Shown here piece by piece: positions 1-8,769 of a stretch of DNA of 51,637 nt. The DNA comes from Nemertoderma westbladi (Eukaryota; Xenacoelomorpha; Nemertodermatida; Nemertodermatidae), in NCBI GenBank assembly GCA_032718475.1, contig JAUCBJ010000243.1, positions 1 to 51,637 of the forward strand, read 5' to 3'. Position numbers and translations under genes: made by a program. The stretch's first letter is position 1. The number at the start of each line of letters is the position of its first letter. The notes under the pieces were generated by a model. The model made no database searches. It worked only from the letters and a program-made list of their open reading frames with translations, and was not told the DNA's origin.

Positions 1-676
1 CAAGTCTCTGATCGGATGAGCATAAGCTCAAAGGATGGTATGCTTGAGCATGTGGACGACTTTCTGTTACCTGGGATCATGGATCCGGAAGTCAGGTGAG
101 CACCTTCGAATACGTAAGGGAAAGGCATGGGCAGCCTTGAATAGGCTTTCCAGGATTTGGAAGTCACCGAGAATTAATCGGAAACTTAAGGTCCGATTAT
201 TTAGAGCAGCAGTAGTTCCAGTTACTCCTCTACGGGAGTCCATGCTGGGCTCTAACTGCTGAGGACACCAAATCTCTGGATGGCACATTCACAAGAATGC
301 TACGCCGGGGTTCATTGCGTCAAGTACAATGCACACATCTCCAACCAGACTCTATATAACATTGGAGGTGTCTCATTGGTTCCCCCAAGCTTGACACTAG
401 AACAAAATCGCCTCCGCTTTGCAGGACATTGCTTTCGCCGTGAGGACCAGCCAGTGCATAATCTTGTACTTTGGCAGCCTCATGGAGTGAATAAGCATGG
501 TGGACAGCCCATGACTTTCTTGAGACGCATCTTAAAAGGACACTGGCCTTGAAGATGCGGATGATCTAGCAAATGCCATGGGTGATAGGGAGTTGTGGCG
601 GTGCACTTTTGTCGACAAGCCGGCACAGCATTCTTAAAAATGCAGCTGCGATGCAGCATGCCGATCCTAGTAGTAG
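1..676 (+). pseudogene. LINE family A, 3' end of reverse transcriptase ORF (copy 1)
   Basis: This is the C-terminal part of a non-LTR retrotransposon polyprotein, entering from the left edge. The frame contains the tail region that follows the RT domain: a YLGSWI motif, RIRKGKAWAALNRLSRIWKS, an LLYGSPCW-like segment and the C-terminal LRFAGHCFRR block. The frame is broken near 215-240 and 300, because the reading moves between two frames, so this copy is dead. It is nearly identical in the shared part to the minus-strand copies at 43,896-44,775 and 46,869-47,527. All copies end with a short (TAG)n tail after GCCGATCC. The LINE clade is not fixed; the related RT box in the 44-kb copy reads DFADDLGVLS. 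Confidence 0.8.
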
Positions 677-722
677 CTATAGAGTTGGATAATCCTAAGT
701 CCTGTTTAAATTACTTAATAAA
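677..722 (+). repeat. Fragment of the 24.5-25.1 kb tRNA-containing repeat
   Basis: The stretch from CTATAGAGTTGG to TTACTTAATAA is almost the same as the end of each repeat unit at 24,755-24,805 and 25,060-25,112. It follows directly on the (TAG)n tail of the LINE copy, so that LINE probably landed in a further copy of this dispersed repeat. Confidence 0.6.
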
Positions 723-778
723 AGACCAAGTTCTTTCATGCTATGTTTACATAATAGCAAAATGTCAATTTTGCTTAC

Positions 779-904
779 CTGTACATGAAACACCATCCCC
801 TTCATAGCCTGTATGGCATGCACAAGAGAATCCACCACCATAATTTATGCAGTCTGCATGCTGGCTGTGGCAATTATCAGTATTTTCAGAACATTCATCT
901 ATAT
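779..904 (-). CDS. Calcium-binding EGF exon (type b, third copy) of a multi-EGF gene
   Basis: This 126-nt exon on the minus strand encodes a 42-residue EGF_CA module with six cysteines, starting D-I-D-E-C and ending GDGVSCT. The acceptor is CTGCAG just before the exon and the donor is GTAAGC after TGTACAG. The exon is symmetric phase 1-1 (G|AT ... ACA G|gt), so it can be duplicated or skipped without a frameshift. It differs from the exons at 7,050-7,175 and 11,008-11,133 at only a few bases. In protein order it is the last module in the window. The D-x-D-E-C start and the aromatic before the fifth cysteine fit the Ca2+-binding EGF family, which acts in secreted or extracellular-matrix proteins. 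Confidence 0.85.
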
Positions 905-966
905 CTGCAGCACAACATATTTACTAAGTTGTATTTAGAAATAGGGTGTAAACGCTGTGATCGACA

Positions 967-1073
967 GAGTCGGCATAACGTTGTGCCGACAGGTTCGGCG
1001 TAATGTTGTGCCGACAGTGTCGGCGTTACGTTGTGCCGATAGTGCCAGCGTTACCTTATGCCGACAGTGTGGC
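967..1073. repeat. 25-bp minisatellite, about four units, each a near palindrome
   Basis: About four consecutive units resemble GTCGGCATAACGTTGTGCCG. The ends of each unit (GTCGGC and GCCGAC) are inverted, so each unit can fold on itself. It lies in the intron downstream of the EGF exon at 779-904. Confidence 0.75.
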
Positions 1074-1151
1074 GGGCTGAAACCTAAATACAAATACGTA
1101 GTGTATTCTAAGTAAGTCAATAAGTAGTGTTTATTCGTATGGGCTATATAA

Positions 1152-1286
1152 AACTGTAACCTGTTCTATTGTGTTTAGTTTATTGTTTTGGTTAAAATAA
1201 CGTGCCCCTGTAAAATGCTCCTTTCCCTAAATTGAGAATTTAACATTGAGGCGGGATATTAATTCGCCAAAGTGGGATTTGCGTCC

Positions 1287-1290
<4 letters not shown>
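1152..1290. repeat. Dispersed repeat, also present at 38,286-38,400
   Basis: This stretch, from AAAACTGTAACC through TTGTTTTGGTTA, TGCTCCTTTCCC and CATTGAGG to TTAATTC, recurs in the same orientation at 38,286-38,400 with scattered substitutions and small gaps. It carries no coding signal and is probably an old non-autonomous element. A C30 run follows it immediately here. Confidence 0.55.

Positions 1291-1319
<29 letters not shown>
1290..1319. repeat. Poly-C tract, 30 bases
   Basis: There is an uninterrupted run of 30 C. It is the longest of several G/C homopolymers here; others lie at 4,382-4,400, 10,071-10,089, 15,875-15,893, 51,097-51,108 and 51,519-51,564. True length is hard to sequence, so the count is approximate. 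Confidence 0.9.
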
Positions 1320-1473
1320 TATCTCCAGTTAGGAGTGCGTGAGTACAATTTTTTTAAGTTAATTTATTAATGATTTAGGAAGTGACTTGGCTTAAAACAG
1401 CTCCAATGTTGTATAATGATATATATGACTCGTCTTTAATTACTTTTGTATGTTGACTATCAGGTTCTACTTG

Positions 1474-1520
1474 CTACTTCGGTCGACATTCTACAAGGTT
1501 CTCATAACATTCATCAATGT
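1474..1520 (-). pseudogene. Decayed EGF exon (type c) remnant
   Basis: On the minus strand an acceptor (TTGCAG) is followed by a D-I-D-E-C start that reads on for about ten more residues and then hits a TAG at 1,474-1,476. The remaining EGF sequence and the donor are not recognisable. The flanking intron (1,495-1,730) matches the intron beside the intact type-c exon (10,379-10,501) over about 230 bp, so this is the third-unit copy of that exon. Its loss from the transcript would not shift the frame because neighbouring exons are all phase 1-1. Confidence 0.7.
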
Positions 1521-2437
1521 CTGCAACAACATTTCATTAAAATTAGAATGAACTATGAAGAATAGTAATCCCAATCATCCTACAAGACACTTGAGTTTGG
1601 AACATGCTGCTGATTGATTATAATCTTTGGTACATACAATAAATTGTTCTAATAGGTTAGTTTCTTATCAAACATTAGATAGCCTTAAACATTAGATAGC
1701 ATAGCATCTAAAGTTAAATAGATTGACTAAAGGCCGTTTTCCGCGCGGCTTTTTTTGAGCTTTTTTTCAAGCTTTTTCAGTTAAAACAATTTCTAGAAAT
1801 TAATCGCTTCAAGATGAATTTTCGAATACTAAAGCCTGAACTATAGAATGAAGCTCCAAAAAAGTTTGAAAAAAAGCTAAAAAAAATGCTAGAAAAAAAG
1901 CTCAAAAAAAGAAAAAGCTCAAAAAATGCTAGAAAAAAAAGCTTGAAAAAAGCTCAAAAAAAGCTGGGTCGAATTTTGAAAATATTACGATTATACGTAT
2001 AAATTAGTGTTGGTATATGATATGAATGTTCTAGAAATTAAATTGAATCTCGAATTTTAAACACAAACTGGTACTGGTACAGTATGCGCAGTTGTTCTAG
2101 AACAGCTATTTGTTTATAAAATAATGTTCTAGTTTCTAGAACAACAATTTTTATTCTGGAACATATTTTTAGAAAAGAACAAGGTTTGTGTTAAAATCTT
2201 ATGTGTTCGTTATATCAACAGAATTTATCATTATAATGATTCTTTAGAAAAATTATTTTATATATTTCATACACGTTTTATAACATTAATTTTTTCAAAA
2301 TAAAATAGCTAACATGATCTGTACTTTAAAAAAAAATTAATTATGAAAAACTAGGTAGTAGATTAAATTTGGTGGGTGGTGTACGCATACCGTACCAGTA
2401 CCCTCAAACTTTCGTAGTCCTATGTAAACATTGAATA

Positions 2438-2678
2438 GGGTGAGTACAAAACAAAGACGAAAGTTAACACATGTTACAAGATTAAGTACAAGTGTAGCCC
2501 GTGTCACCATTATTTTGTTTTTTTTAATAGCTGTTTTTGCTAATTGATTTATGTAGACAAGTTATTTTACCAAAAACAACTATTACAGTAAGAAAGGCAG
2601 AATAATGGTAACACGGGCTACACTAGTACTCATGATAATGCAGGTCTTTATAATTGGGTCTTTGTTTTGTACTCACCC
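2438..2678. mobile_element. hAT-type MITE with 8-bp target duplication
   Basis: This 241-bp element has terminal inverted repeats beginning GGGTGAGTACAAAACAAAG at both ends. A second inner inverted pair (AGTACAAGTGTAGCCCGTGT against ACACGGGCTACACTAGTACT) follows. Perfect 8-bp duplications ATTGAATA flank it at 2,430-2,437 and 2,679-2,686. It has no coding capacity. It sits inside the Harbinger-like element, just upstream of the MADF frame, so it is the younger of the two. Confidence 0.85.
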
Positions 2679-2718
2679 ATTGAATAGGCCAAACACTGTA
2701 TAACACTTTGAAGCAAAG

Positions 2719-3411
2719 ATGGCTACCGAAACAGGAAAAGATTGGACAACAGACTGCAAAATTAAATTAGCTGAAGAGTTAGATAACTTTCCTAATTTGT
2801 GGAGAATATCACATCCCCAATATATGAAAGAACCTTACCAAAACCGATCTTACAATATCATCATAGAAATTCTTGGAGGCGAGTTTTCTCGGGAAGACAT
2901 AAAAGTACAAATTAAAAATCTAAGTGACTATTTGAGAGGGCAAATGGTTAAGTTGAAAAAGGGTAAATTCACTGGCTCGGAAGTTGGAGAAGAACAACAA
3001 AGCGGTTGGTTTTTGTACAACCACCTGAAATACATGGAGTCAGGTTTTCAAAACAGTTAGCAATATTTCCGGAAGTCAAAATGAAAATATTACGCCATCT
3101 AATGTTCAGTCAGAGAATCACAGTGTCACACCAACCCCTCCTAAAAAGTCCCATTGAAACGGCCGCGAAATTCAGTTTCAAATTCAGGATGTAATAACAG
3201 TTCTGAAAGAGCAAGGAGAAAATACACAAAGCCTTTTAAAATCTTATATTGATTCCGATTACAAAACAAAATCAATTTGGTCTCCTTTTTTGGAAGACCT
3301 TCAAGGTAACCAAGATCAAATTTACGTTGACGACCATTTCCGCAGAAATCGATTGAAGTTTAAGATTAAAAAGTTGATAGAAGATGTGTATGGGATGATT
3401 GAATGTCTAGT
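2719..3411 (+). pseudogene. MADF-domain protein of a Harbinger-like element, broken
   Basis: An ATG-started frame of 113 codons (2,719-3,060) holds a MADF domain. It has the tryptophan-containing start FPNLWRISHPQY, the central GGEFSREDIKVQIKNL and the closing GWFLYNHLKYM, with the usual aromatic spacing. MADF/Myb-like proteins bind DNA and are the second gene of many PIF/Harbinger transposons, where they assist the transposase. After the TAG the likely C-terminal part continues in another frame to about 3,411 (IWSPFLEDL ... RRNRLKFKIKKLIEDVYGMI), with one further in-frame stop near 3,155. This resembles the short C-terminal interaction segment of MADF proteins. Either an intron or a frameshift separates the parts. 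A LINE relic abuts the 3' end. Confidence 0.65.
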
Positions 3412-4276
3412 CCAGGTGGGCGGTAGACCACCCCAACAATTATGTTTTTCGATTTGGCCTGTGGGATTTCTACAAATAAAATTTGTGCATCCTAGTCATT
3501 CGATCTTTTGATGTTTAGGTCTCTTCTCTGTATTGCTGACATATTTTTGTCAACATAGAGAGAAATTCCACCACCAACCACTCTCTTTCGTTCTGCTTTT
3601 AAAAAAAGCATCATAACCAAATATGTTAAATTTAGTCGTATCGTATTTGTTTTCATCTATCCAAGTTTCAGACAGACCTATGATATAGAACCTGTCTTTA
3701 ATTTGGTCTAAGAAAGAAAGTGTTTGATCGAAATTTGCATTTAGACTATGTGAGTTGAAATGTATTAATGAAAGTTTGTTAGGCTGCACAATATTAAATT
3801 TTGAGTTAAAATCGTCATAAAAATGATAATTACAGTTACGAATAGCTGAAAGATCAGAGTGAAGGTTTGAGTCAGGAAAGTTGTTATCAATATCCAAGCC
3901 TGTCGAAGTGGTATTGTATGGTTTAAATAGCATACTATCAAGTGCTTCGATATTAAGTGCTGAAGGAATTCTATAATCCACTAGTGTTAATTTGAATTCG
4001 TCATTATCATGTATCCATAAAAAAAGGCAGGTTGGCGGCTAGACATTCCGGACAGTAGCAATTGAGATTTGATTTCTGAAAATATCTATAATCTGTTGTG
4101 TTTAGAGATGGAGTAAAGTATTTCGTGTGATACCATTGTAGGCAGATGTCACAGCAGAGAGCTGCATGGTTTTTCCCCACTGAAATGTGACAGGTCCCAC
4201 ATGGATATTTTTTGAATTTCGCATTTGATGGCAAAATTGACCCGGTGGATCCTGTAAAGTTAGGTTGTACTGCCAT
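3400..4276 (-). pseudogene. CR1/L2-type LINE ORF2 start: PHD-like finger plus APE endonuclease, truncated
   Basis: The frame begins with an N-terminal cysteine/histidine-rich finger (YPCGTCHISVGK ... CCDICLQWYH ... CYCPEC), as seen at the start of ORF2 in many CR1/L2-like LINEs. After a frame change it continues with an apurinic-type endonuclease: LSLIHFNSHSLNANFDQTL, then GLSETWIDE with the catalytic E, then after another frameshift the VVYRPP block near 3,405. The rest of the endonuclease and the whole RT are missing. LINEs normally keep their 3' end, so the missing 3' part implies a later deletion or rearrangement at the junction with the MADF gene (about 3,400-3,411). Confidence 0.75.
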
Positions 4277-4381
4277 AATAATTAAGATAGCTTAAAAAAA
4301 ATAAAAGAAAGTAAATAAAATAACGACAAAATATACATACAAAATACAATACATACAGTACACATACATCCCCATACCACA

Positions 4382-4400
4382 CCCCCCCCCCCCCCCCCCC
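4382..4400. repeat. Poly-C tract, 19 bases
   Basis: A run of 19 C lies between the ORF1 and ORF2 relics of the minus-strand LINE, that is, in a poly-G context on the element's own sense strand. Confidence 0.85.
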
Positions 4401-4929
4401 ACCCCCACTCCCAAATACACATTTAACACCACAGAAAACTAATATACTAAACACAAACATAACAATATACTGCACAATCCACAATGAACATGCAAGCCAT
4501 CTAAAAAAAGCACGACTATGTGTATAAGATTGAATCTGGTAACTGGCATATCTACTATTTTCTACAATAGAAGGTATTATGATACATCTAATTTGTAATC
4601 TAAAAGGTAATTTAAAATTTACAATTACGTAGAATAAGATATTTTAATAATAGCAATTGAGTATGCAAGACATATGGATGATTATCGCATTAGGTCGATT
4701 TATTAGTTATTGTCTGACCACTGTAAACCTATGATATAAAACTGGATAAATTTACATCTATAGGATAGAAGTAAGAAATAATGTAAAAAATTATATTGCT
4801 ATTGATGCCAATTGCCTGACTGGGTTGCATAGTAACCGGGTACAGGCATGTAAGGATTATTTTGCGACATAGAGAAATGTTGAGGTGGCGTAGCGAAACC
4901 ATCGACATTAAAATGATTGGTAGCGGGTA

Positions 4930-6008
4930 TTACTCCTCTAGTGATGAAAGGCGAGTGGATACTGTCGGAAGCGAATTGGGGTTTGGAGTGGAACCGATTT
5001 CCACTATTGGCAACACCAGGGCGCCATTGAGGTGATGGACCCCTCCTGGACGGAGTAGCGATGGACTTTGCAAGATGTTTGTTTGCAGTTGTAACCTTTT
5101 CAGAAATAGAATCTGGCTTTGTACAGTATGACTCATAGAGGATTCTAGGTGATGTATATCTTCCATAGATCGTATCACAATTGCATCTTTGTCCTTCGAT
5201 TTACGGAGGAAAGATGTCCCCAGACGAGTCCAACAGAAACTGAACTCATGCTTTTTACTTGAATAATAGAGCAGCATTAAGAATCTTCTTGTTCGTGTCA
5301 CTTAAATCCTCGTTTATGTATATCTTTGACCCTTGTTGTCCAGTTGGTAGATCTATTGGATTAGTAAACAAATGACATCGGTTTATCATCAGATTATTTC
5401 GAGTTTTACGGTTAACAAACCTGTAATTTACAGAACGTGGTCATGTAGCTCTCGGATTATTGTGATTTTTGGGTTCAATGACGGCGGAGCCAATGCGGTG
5501 GCAGTTTTCATGCGATTTCAGACGCAGCAATGTCAAACCCTACCTTTTCTCCTATATCAATCACAAGACGCTCAAGGTTATCCCAGTCAATTTCTTTCGG
5601 AATCCCATTAATTATAAGGTTGTTATTGCGCGAATGCTGCTCCAGTTTGTTGACTGAGCCTGAAAGCATGGATACTTCCAATTCAAGTTGATTGACTTTA
5701 ACTTTTAGTGTGTTATTCTCTGCTGACAGAGTGGTGATGACTGTACGGAATTCGTCATACTTTTCGGCAAGGAAATCCTGACTACGTTCGATGTCTGTGA
5801 GTTTATTTGTAATGGAATTTAGAGTCAATGAGTGCGCTTCTAAGGGTTCTTTAATTGATGAGAGTTCCTGGTGGATGTAATCCTTGAGCGAGGTTATATT
5901 ATCTTTGACATCATCAGGTTGTGTTGTCGACTGTCTTGTTGGTGTCCGGTACTGGGTTTGGGGCTGGACCGGGGAAATAAAACTATTGGTAGTAGATTGG
6001 TTCACCAT
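4930..6008 (-). pseudogene. LINE ORF1 (coiled coil plus L1-ORF1-like C-terminal domain), frameshifted
   Basis: An ATG-started frame (6,008-5,508, 166 codons) has a Ser/Thr/Gln-rich N-terminus and a long coiled coil. The coiled coil runs from about residue 40 to 140 and is followed by the hallmark QHSRNNNLIINGIP of ORF1 proteins in L1-like and CR1-like LINEs. The coding match then moves between frames: a poorly preserved middle (5,300-5,500), a segment near 5,290 (SKIYINEDLSDTNKKILN) typical of the ORF1 C-terminal domain, and the 123-codon frame 5,301-4,930. ORF1 proteins bind element RNA and act as trimers through the coiled coil. It lies upstream of the ORF2 relic (3,400-4,276) on the same strand, so both belong to one dead element. 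Confidence 0.7.
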
Positions 6009-6249
6009 GGGATCGCCATTGTTGAATGAGTCAGTGGGGAGTTTGGGATTTTCTTTCTGGGGTTTTGATTTTCTGTTTTTTTTGTCATTGTATACTTAGT
6101 TTTTATGTATGCGCTGATCAAGTTCACGAATCAACCATTATTGCAATATTGGGTAGCAGTATTCAGTGCAGTACAGAATAATGTTCTACATTATTATTTA
6201 CCATGCAATAAATAATTATTGATTAGGATTAATGAAAATGTACTACTAA

Positions 6250-6430
6250 CCTCTTTACGAAGTGAAGGAATTAGACTTGACGAGAATGATAGTGACTTAT
6301 GTAACATCCATTTTCGTCTCAGATTTCGAGGTACATTGGTAGCTAATGATACACCACTTGCTCCTAATGCAGCTAGATAATAGCTCACCCACAGTGATGT
6401 CAATAATTTGAGGCACTTCTTAGTGCGCAT
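6250..6430 (-). CDS. Possible first exon of a Harbinger-like transposase
   Basis: An ATG-started minus-strand frame near the right TIR encodes about 60 residues. It ends with PRNLRRKWMLHKSLS and PSLRKEV, followed by a donor-like GTTAGT. The basic RRKW motif followed by a leucine-rich segment resembles the N-terminal region of PIF/Harbinger transposases. This rests on weak motif resemblance and on position inside the TIR element, opposite to the MADF gene. The DDE-containing part was not found between here and the LINE relic. Confidence 0.3.
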
Positions 6431-6761
6431 AATTCAATTTTTGGGATGAAATTGCTTTAAATTAAGTGTGCAAGTAAGTGTGCAGTAAGTAATTAAATAA
6501 ACTGTACTAGCCATCTCAGTTAAAAATAACAACTAAATGAGACCAATGATCTAATTCTAGAACATTCATATTATATCTCAATTTTAACTGAAAGTTAGAA
6601 AAGGCAAAACAATCTTGAAAAAAAGCTCAAAAAAAGCTAGAGAAAAAGCTCAAAAAAAAGCTTAAAAAAAACTCAGAATACCTCACATAAAAAAGCAGCG
6701 CGGAAACGGGCCTTCAGGGCTTAAAGATAAATCATATGTGAAAATATATTAGTTACATTAC

Positions 6762-6887
6762 CTGTACATGATACACCATCCCCTGAATAGCCTCCATGGC
6801 AGGAGCAAGTGAATCCTCCATCAGTATTTGTACAGTCAGCATGATTGTTGTGGCAATCATCAATATTTCCAGAACATTCATCTATGT
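6762..6887 (-). CDS. Calcium-binding EGF exon (type a, second copy)
   Basis: This 126-nt phase 1-1 exon encodes DIDEC-SGNIDDC-HNNHADC and a [18 protein letters not shown] end: six cysteines plus the Ca2+-binding D-x-D-E and N/D positions. The acceptor is TTTACAG (minus strand) and the donor GTAATG. The protein sequence appears unchanged relative to the copy at 10,772-10,897. It lies between the type-b exon (7,050-7,175) and the Harbinger-like insertion. Confidence 0.87.
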
Positions 6888-6942
6888 CTGTAAACATGCA
6901 TTACAATAATGAAAAGAAACAATTTAGTTTTCGTGATATATC

Positions 6943-7020
6943 CTTATATTATATATATACACATATATATATATATCTATATCCTATATATCCTATCTAT
7001 ATCTATATATATATCTATAT
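6943..7020. repeat. (TA)n/(TATC)n microsatellite
   Basis: An AT-rich simple repeat in the intron between EGF exons a and b. The paralogous intron at 10,955-10,980 holds a much shorter tract, so it has expanded since the duplication. Confidence 0.85.
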
Positions 7021-7049
7021 CCTAACAGCAAAATGTTCATTTTGCTTAC

Positions 7050-7175
7050 CTGTACATGAAACACCATCCCCTTCATAGCCTGTATGGCATGCACAAGAGA
7101 ACCCACCGCCATAATTTATGCAGTCTGCATGCTGGCTGTGGCAATTATCAGCATTTTCAGAACATTCATCTATAT
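7050..7175 (-). CDS. Calcium-binding EGF exon (type b, second copy)
   Basis: This 126-nt exon is phase 1-1, with acceptor CTGCAG and donor GTAAGC. It encodes [28 protein letters not shown] followed by ACHTGYEGDGVSC. It appears identical to the exon at 11,008-11,133. With the type-a exon at 6,762 and the type-c exon at 10,379 it forms one complete repeat unit of the tandem EGF array. Confidence 0.87.
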
Positions 7176-7349
7176 CTGCAGCACAACAGTTCATTAAGTA
7201 TTAATATTATTTTATTAGTATTTTACTTACAAATGATTGTTTAGCATAACATTAAATAATAATAGTAATAATCACATTTCAACTTTATGCTACTTGTATG
7301 TTCAATTTTCAAATTAACTAACTTGTCATTTTGGAACATCTATACAACA

Positions 7350-7804
7350 TGATCCATTATCATGGTCTGTAGAATAAAATTCATTACAATGACAAGAAAC
7401 AATTTAGTTTACATAATATTTACTTATCAAGCATTGTATACTATGTATGGTATGGTGGCCCACCAGTGCCACATTTTTTAATAAAACAATATTTAATCTA
7501 AAATAAAAGTTAATGTTAATTAATGTAATTAAGATTATTATGGACAAAATCAAAAGTCGAAAACTATAAATCAAAAATTAGAAAGTCCTAAATCAGAAAT
7601 CGAAAATAGCAATTCGAAAATCATGTTTGAATTTCCCACTTGTGCCACTGGACCAAGAGTGCCACGAAAGAGAGTGACAAATTAAATATTGCAATATTAA
7701 TTCTGTAATATCCCTTTTATCCTATACTTCAATCTGCTGTCTGCAGCACTACTACTACTACTATAATCAGCCTGCTGCTTTGAAACTGCACATAATGGAA
7801 ACTT
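7350..7804. other. AT-rich intron, no gene recognised
   Basis: Similarity to the paralogous intron at 11,310 ends near 7,350. The rest is AT-rich with short GAAAATCA-type repeats around 7,555-7,625 and a (CTA)n tail at 7,750-7,765 that probably belongs to the LINE copy which follows. No coding signal was seen. Confidence 0.5.
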
Positions 7805-8129
7805 TCAATGTTTAACCAAACATTGAAAACTATGCCGGCTTAACAAAAACATTTTGTCACCACCATGTAATTCACAATTGGCAAGCCTAATGCAGTGTGC
7901 ATTAAGAATGCTATGCCGGCTTATCAACAAAGTTGCACTGCCACAATTCCATATCCCCATGTCTTTCGTGAGATTATCCGCATTTTCAAGGACAGTGTCC
8001 TTTAATAGAAGTCTCAAGAAAGTCATGGCCTGTCCACCATGCTTATTTTCTCCATTGGGCTGTCAAAGCACAAGATTGTGCACAGGCTGGTCCTCTCGGT
8101 GAAAACAATGTCCTGCAAAGCGGAGGCTA
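7805..8129 (-). pseudogene. LINE family A, diverged 3' fragment (copy 2)
   Basis: The minus-strand sequence matches the last third of the LINE family A ORF: the FAGHC block, the HGGQAMTFLR-like segment, then the DTVLENADNL and GIWNCGSATLL equivalents near the C-terminus. It is much more diverged than copies at 1-676, 43,896 and 46,869. It ends abruptly at 8,129 against a plus-strand LINE relic, so it is an old, rearranged copy. Confidence 0.75.
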
Positions 8130-8149
8130 AAGCGGAGGTAATCCCCAAT

Positions 8150-8667
8150 CCCCTATTAACCATAAACCTTATTCTAAATTTCTAGGGGTTCTAGTAGATG
8201 ACAACCTAAACTGGAAACCTCACATAAAACATATATCTATAATCTCTACACCCCTACGTATAAAAGTTAAACTCCTCCTCTGTATTAGCTTCTCACACTA
8301 CCAATCTTCCTCTAACCCAATCAATAAGTCTCTAGGCGTTCTACCTAATGACCTTCTCTGCTCTATAAGCAACAAGTAGGTTCCCTTATGTATGACGTAA
8401 ACGCTAATTTATTTAAAACAGAGTCTACTTTAGGCTCTCTATTTACTAAAATATCCAGTGTACACAGTTACCCTTACCCGCCTTGCTACTAACGCTGGTT
8501 GCTCTATCCCGAGAGTACGTTTAACCTCCTCCCAAGCATCCATTAACTTTCAAGGCCCTTCGATTTGGAACACGTTACCATCAAAATTAAAATCCTCAAA
8601 ATCAAAAAACTATTTTTCCACAGCATACAAATTACACTTATTAACAACTATTCGTCTTTATTCGTAG
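8150..8667 (+). pseudogene. CR1/L2-type LINE, C-terminal RT fragment with internal deletion
   Basis: The first part (8,156-8,300) encodes the post-RT segment FLGVLVDDNLNWKPHI, a typical thumb-region motif of CR1/L2 reverse transcriptases. After a gap comes the extreme C-terminus (8,458-8,667), including FQGPSIWNTLPSKLKSS and an FSTAYKLHLL-like tail, ending in TAG. The section in between is missing or scrambled. It is flanked by an opposite-strand LINE relic on the left. Confidence 0.75.
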
Positions 8668-8769
8668 TCATTTTTATACTATAGCCGAACCCGCAATATC
8701 CCAATCCCAAATATAATTTGTAACATCTCTTTTTTTATTTACACCTGTTTTTTGGTGTTTACAATTATA

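Larger units (their letters stand above)
1731..6713. mobile_element. PIF/Harbinger-like DNA transposon, interrupted and decayed
   Basis: The ends are inverted: AGGCCGTTTTCCGCGCGGCT at the left and the complement of AGGCCCGTTTCCGCGCTGCT at the right. Each end is followed by a subterminal zone of alternating GAGCTTTTTT/AAAAAAGCTC motifs (1,745-1,970 and 6,610-6,670). The flanks are TAA (left) and TCA (right), a possible 3-bp target duplication as in PIF/Harbinger. The paralogous intron at 10,711-10,735 shows the empty site with a single TCA. Inside are a MADF-domain frame (2,719), as accompanies Harbinger transposases, a possible transposase first exon (6,250-6,430), a MITE and a LINE relic. 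The superfamily call is inference from TSD size and the MADF partner; no DDE domain was found. Confidence 0.6.
6714..7350. repeat. Tandem segmental duplicate of 10,724-11,310 (EGF exons a and b)
   Basis: From TTAAAGATAAATCATAT onward, this block matches 10,731-11,310 nearly base for base, including two EGF exons, the 160-bp intron between them and about 150 bp of downstream intron. The main difference is an expanded (TA/TATC)n tract at 6,943-7,020 here. The similarity of intron as well as exon shows a recent tandem duplication. Confidence 0.9.

Noticed and set aside
785-1003. Plus-strand open frame beginning MKHHPLHSLYGMHKR, repeated at 7,056 and 11,014
   Set aside because: It is the antisense shadow of the minus-strand EGF exon type b; cysteine pattern, splice sites and phase all support the minus strand.
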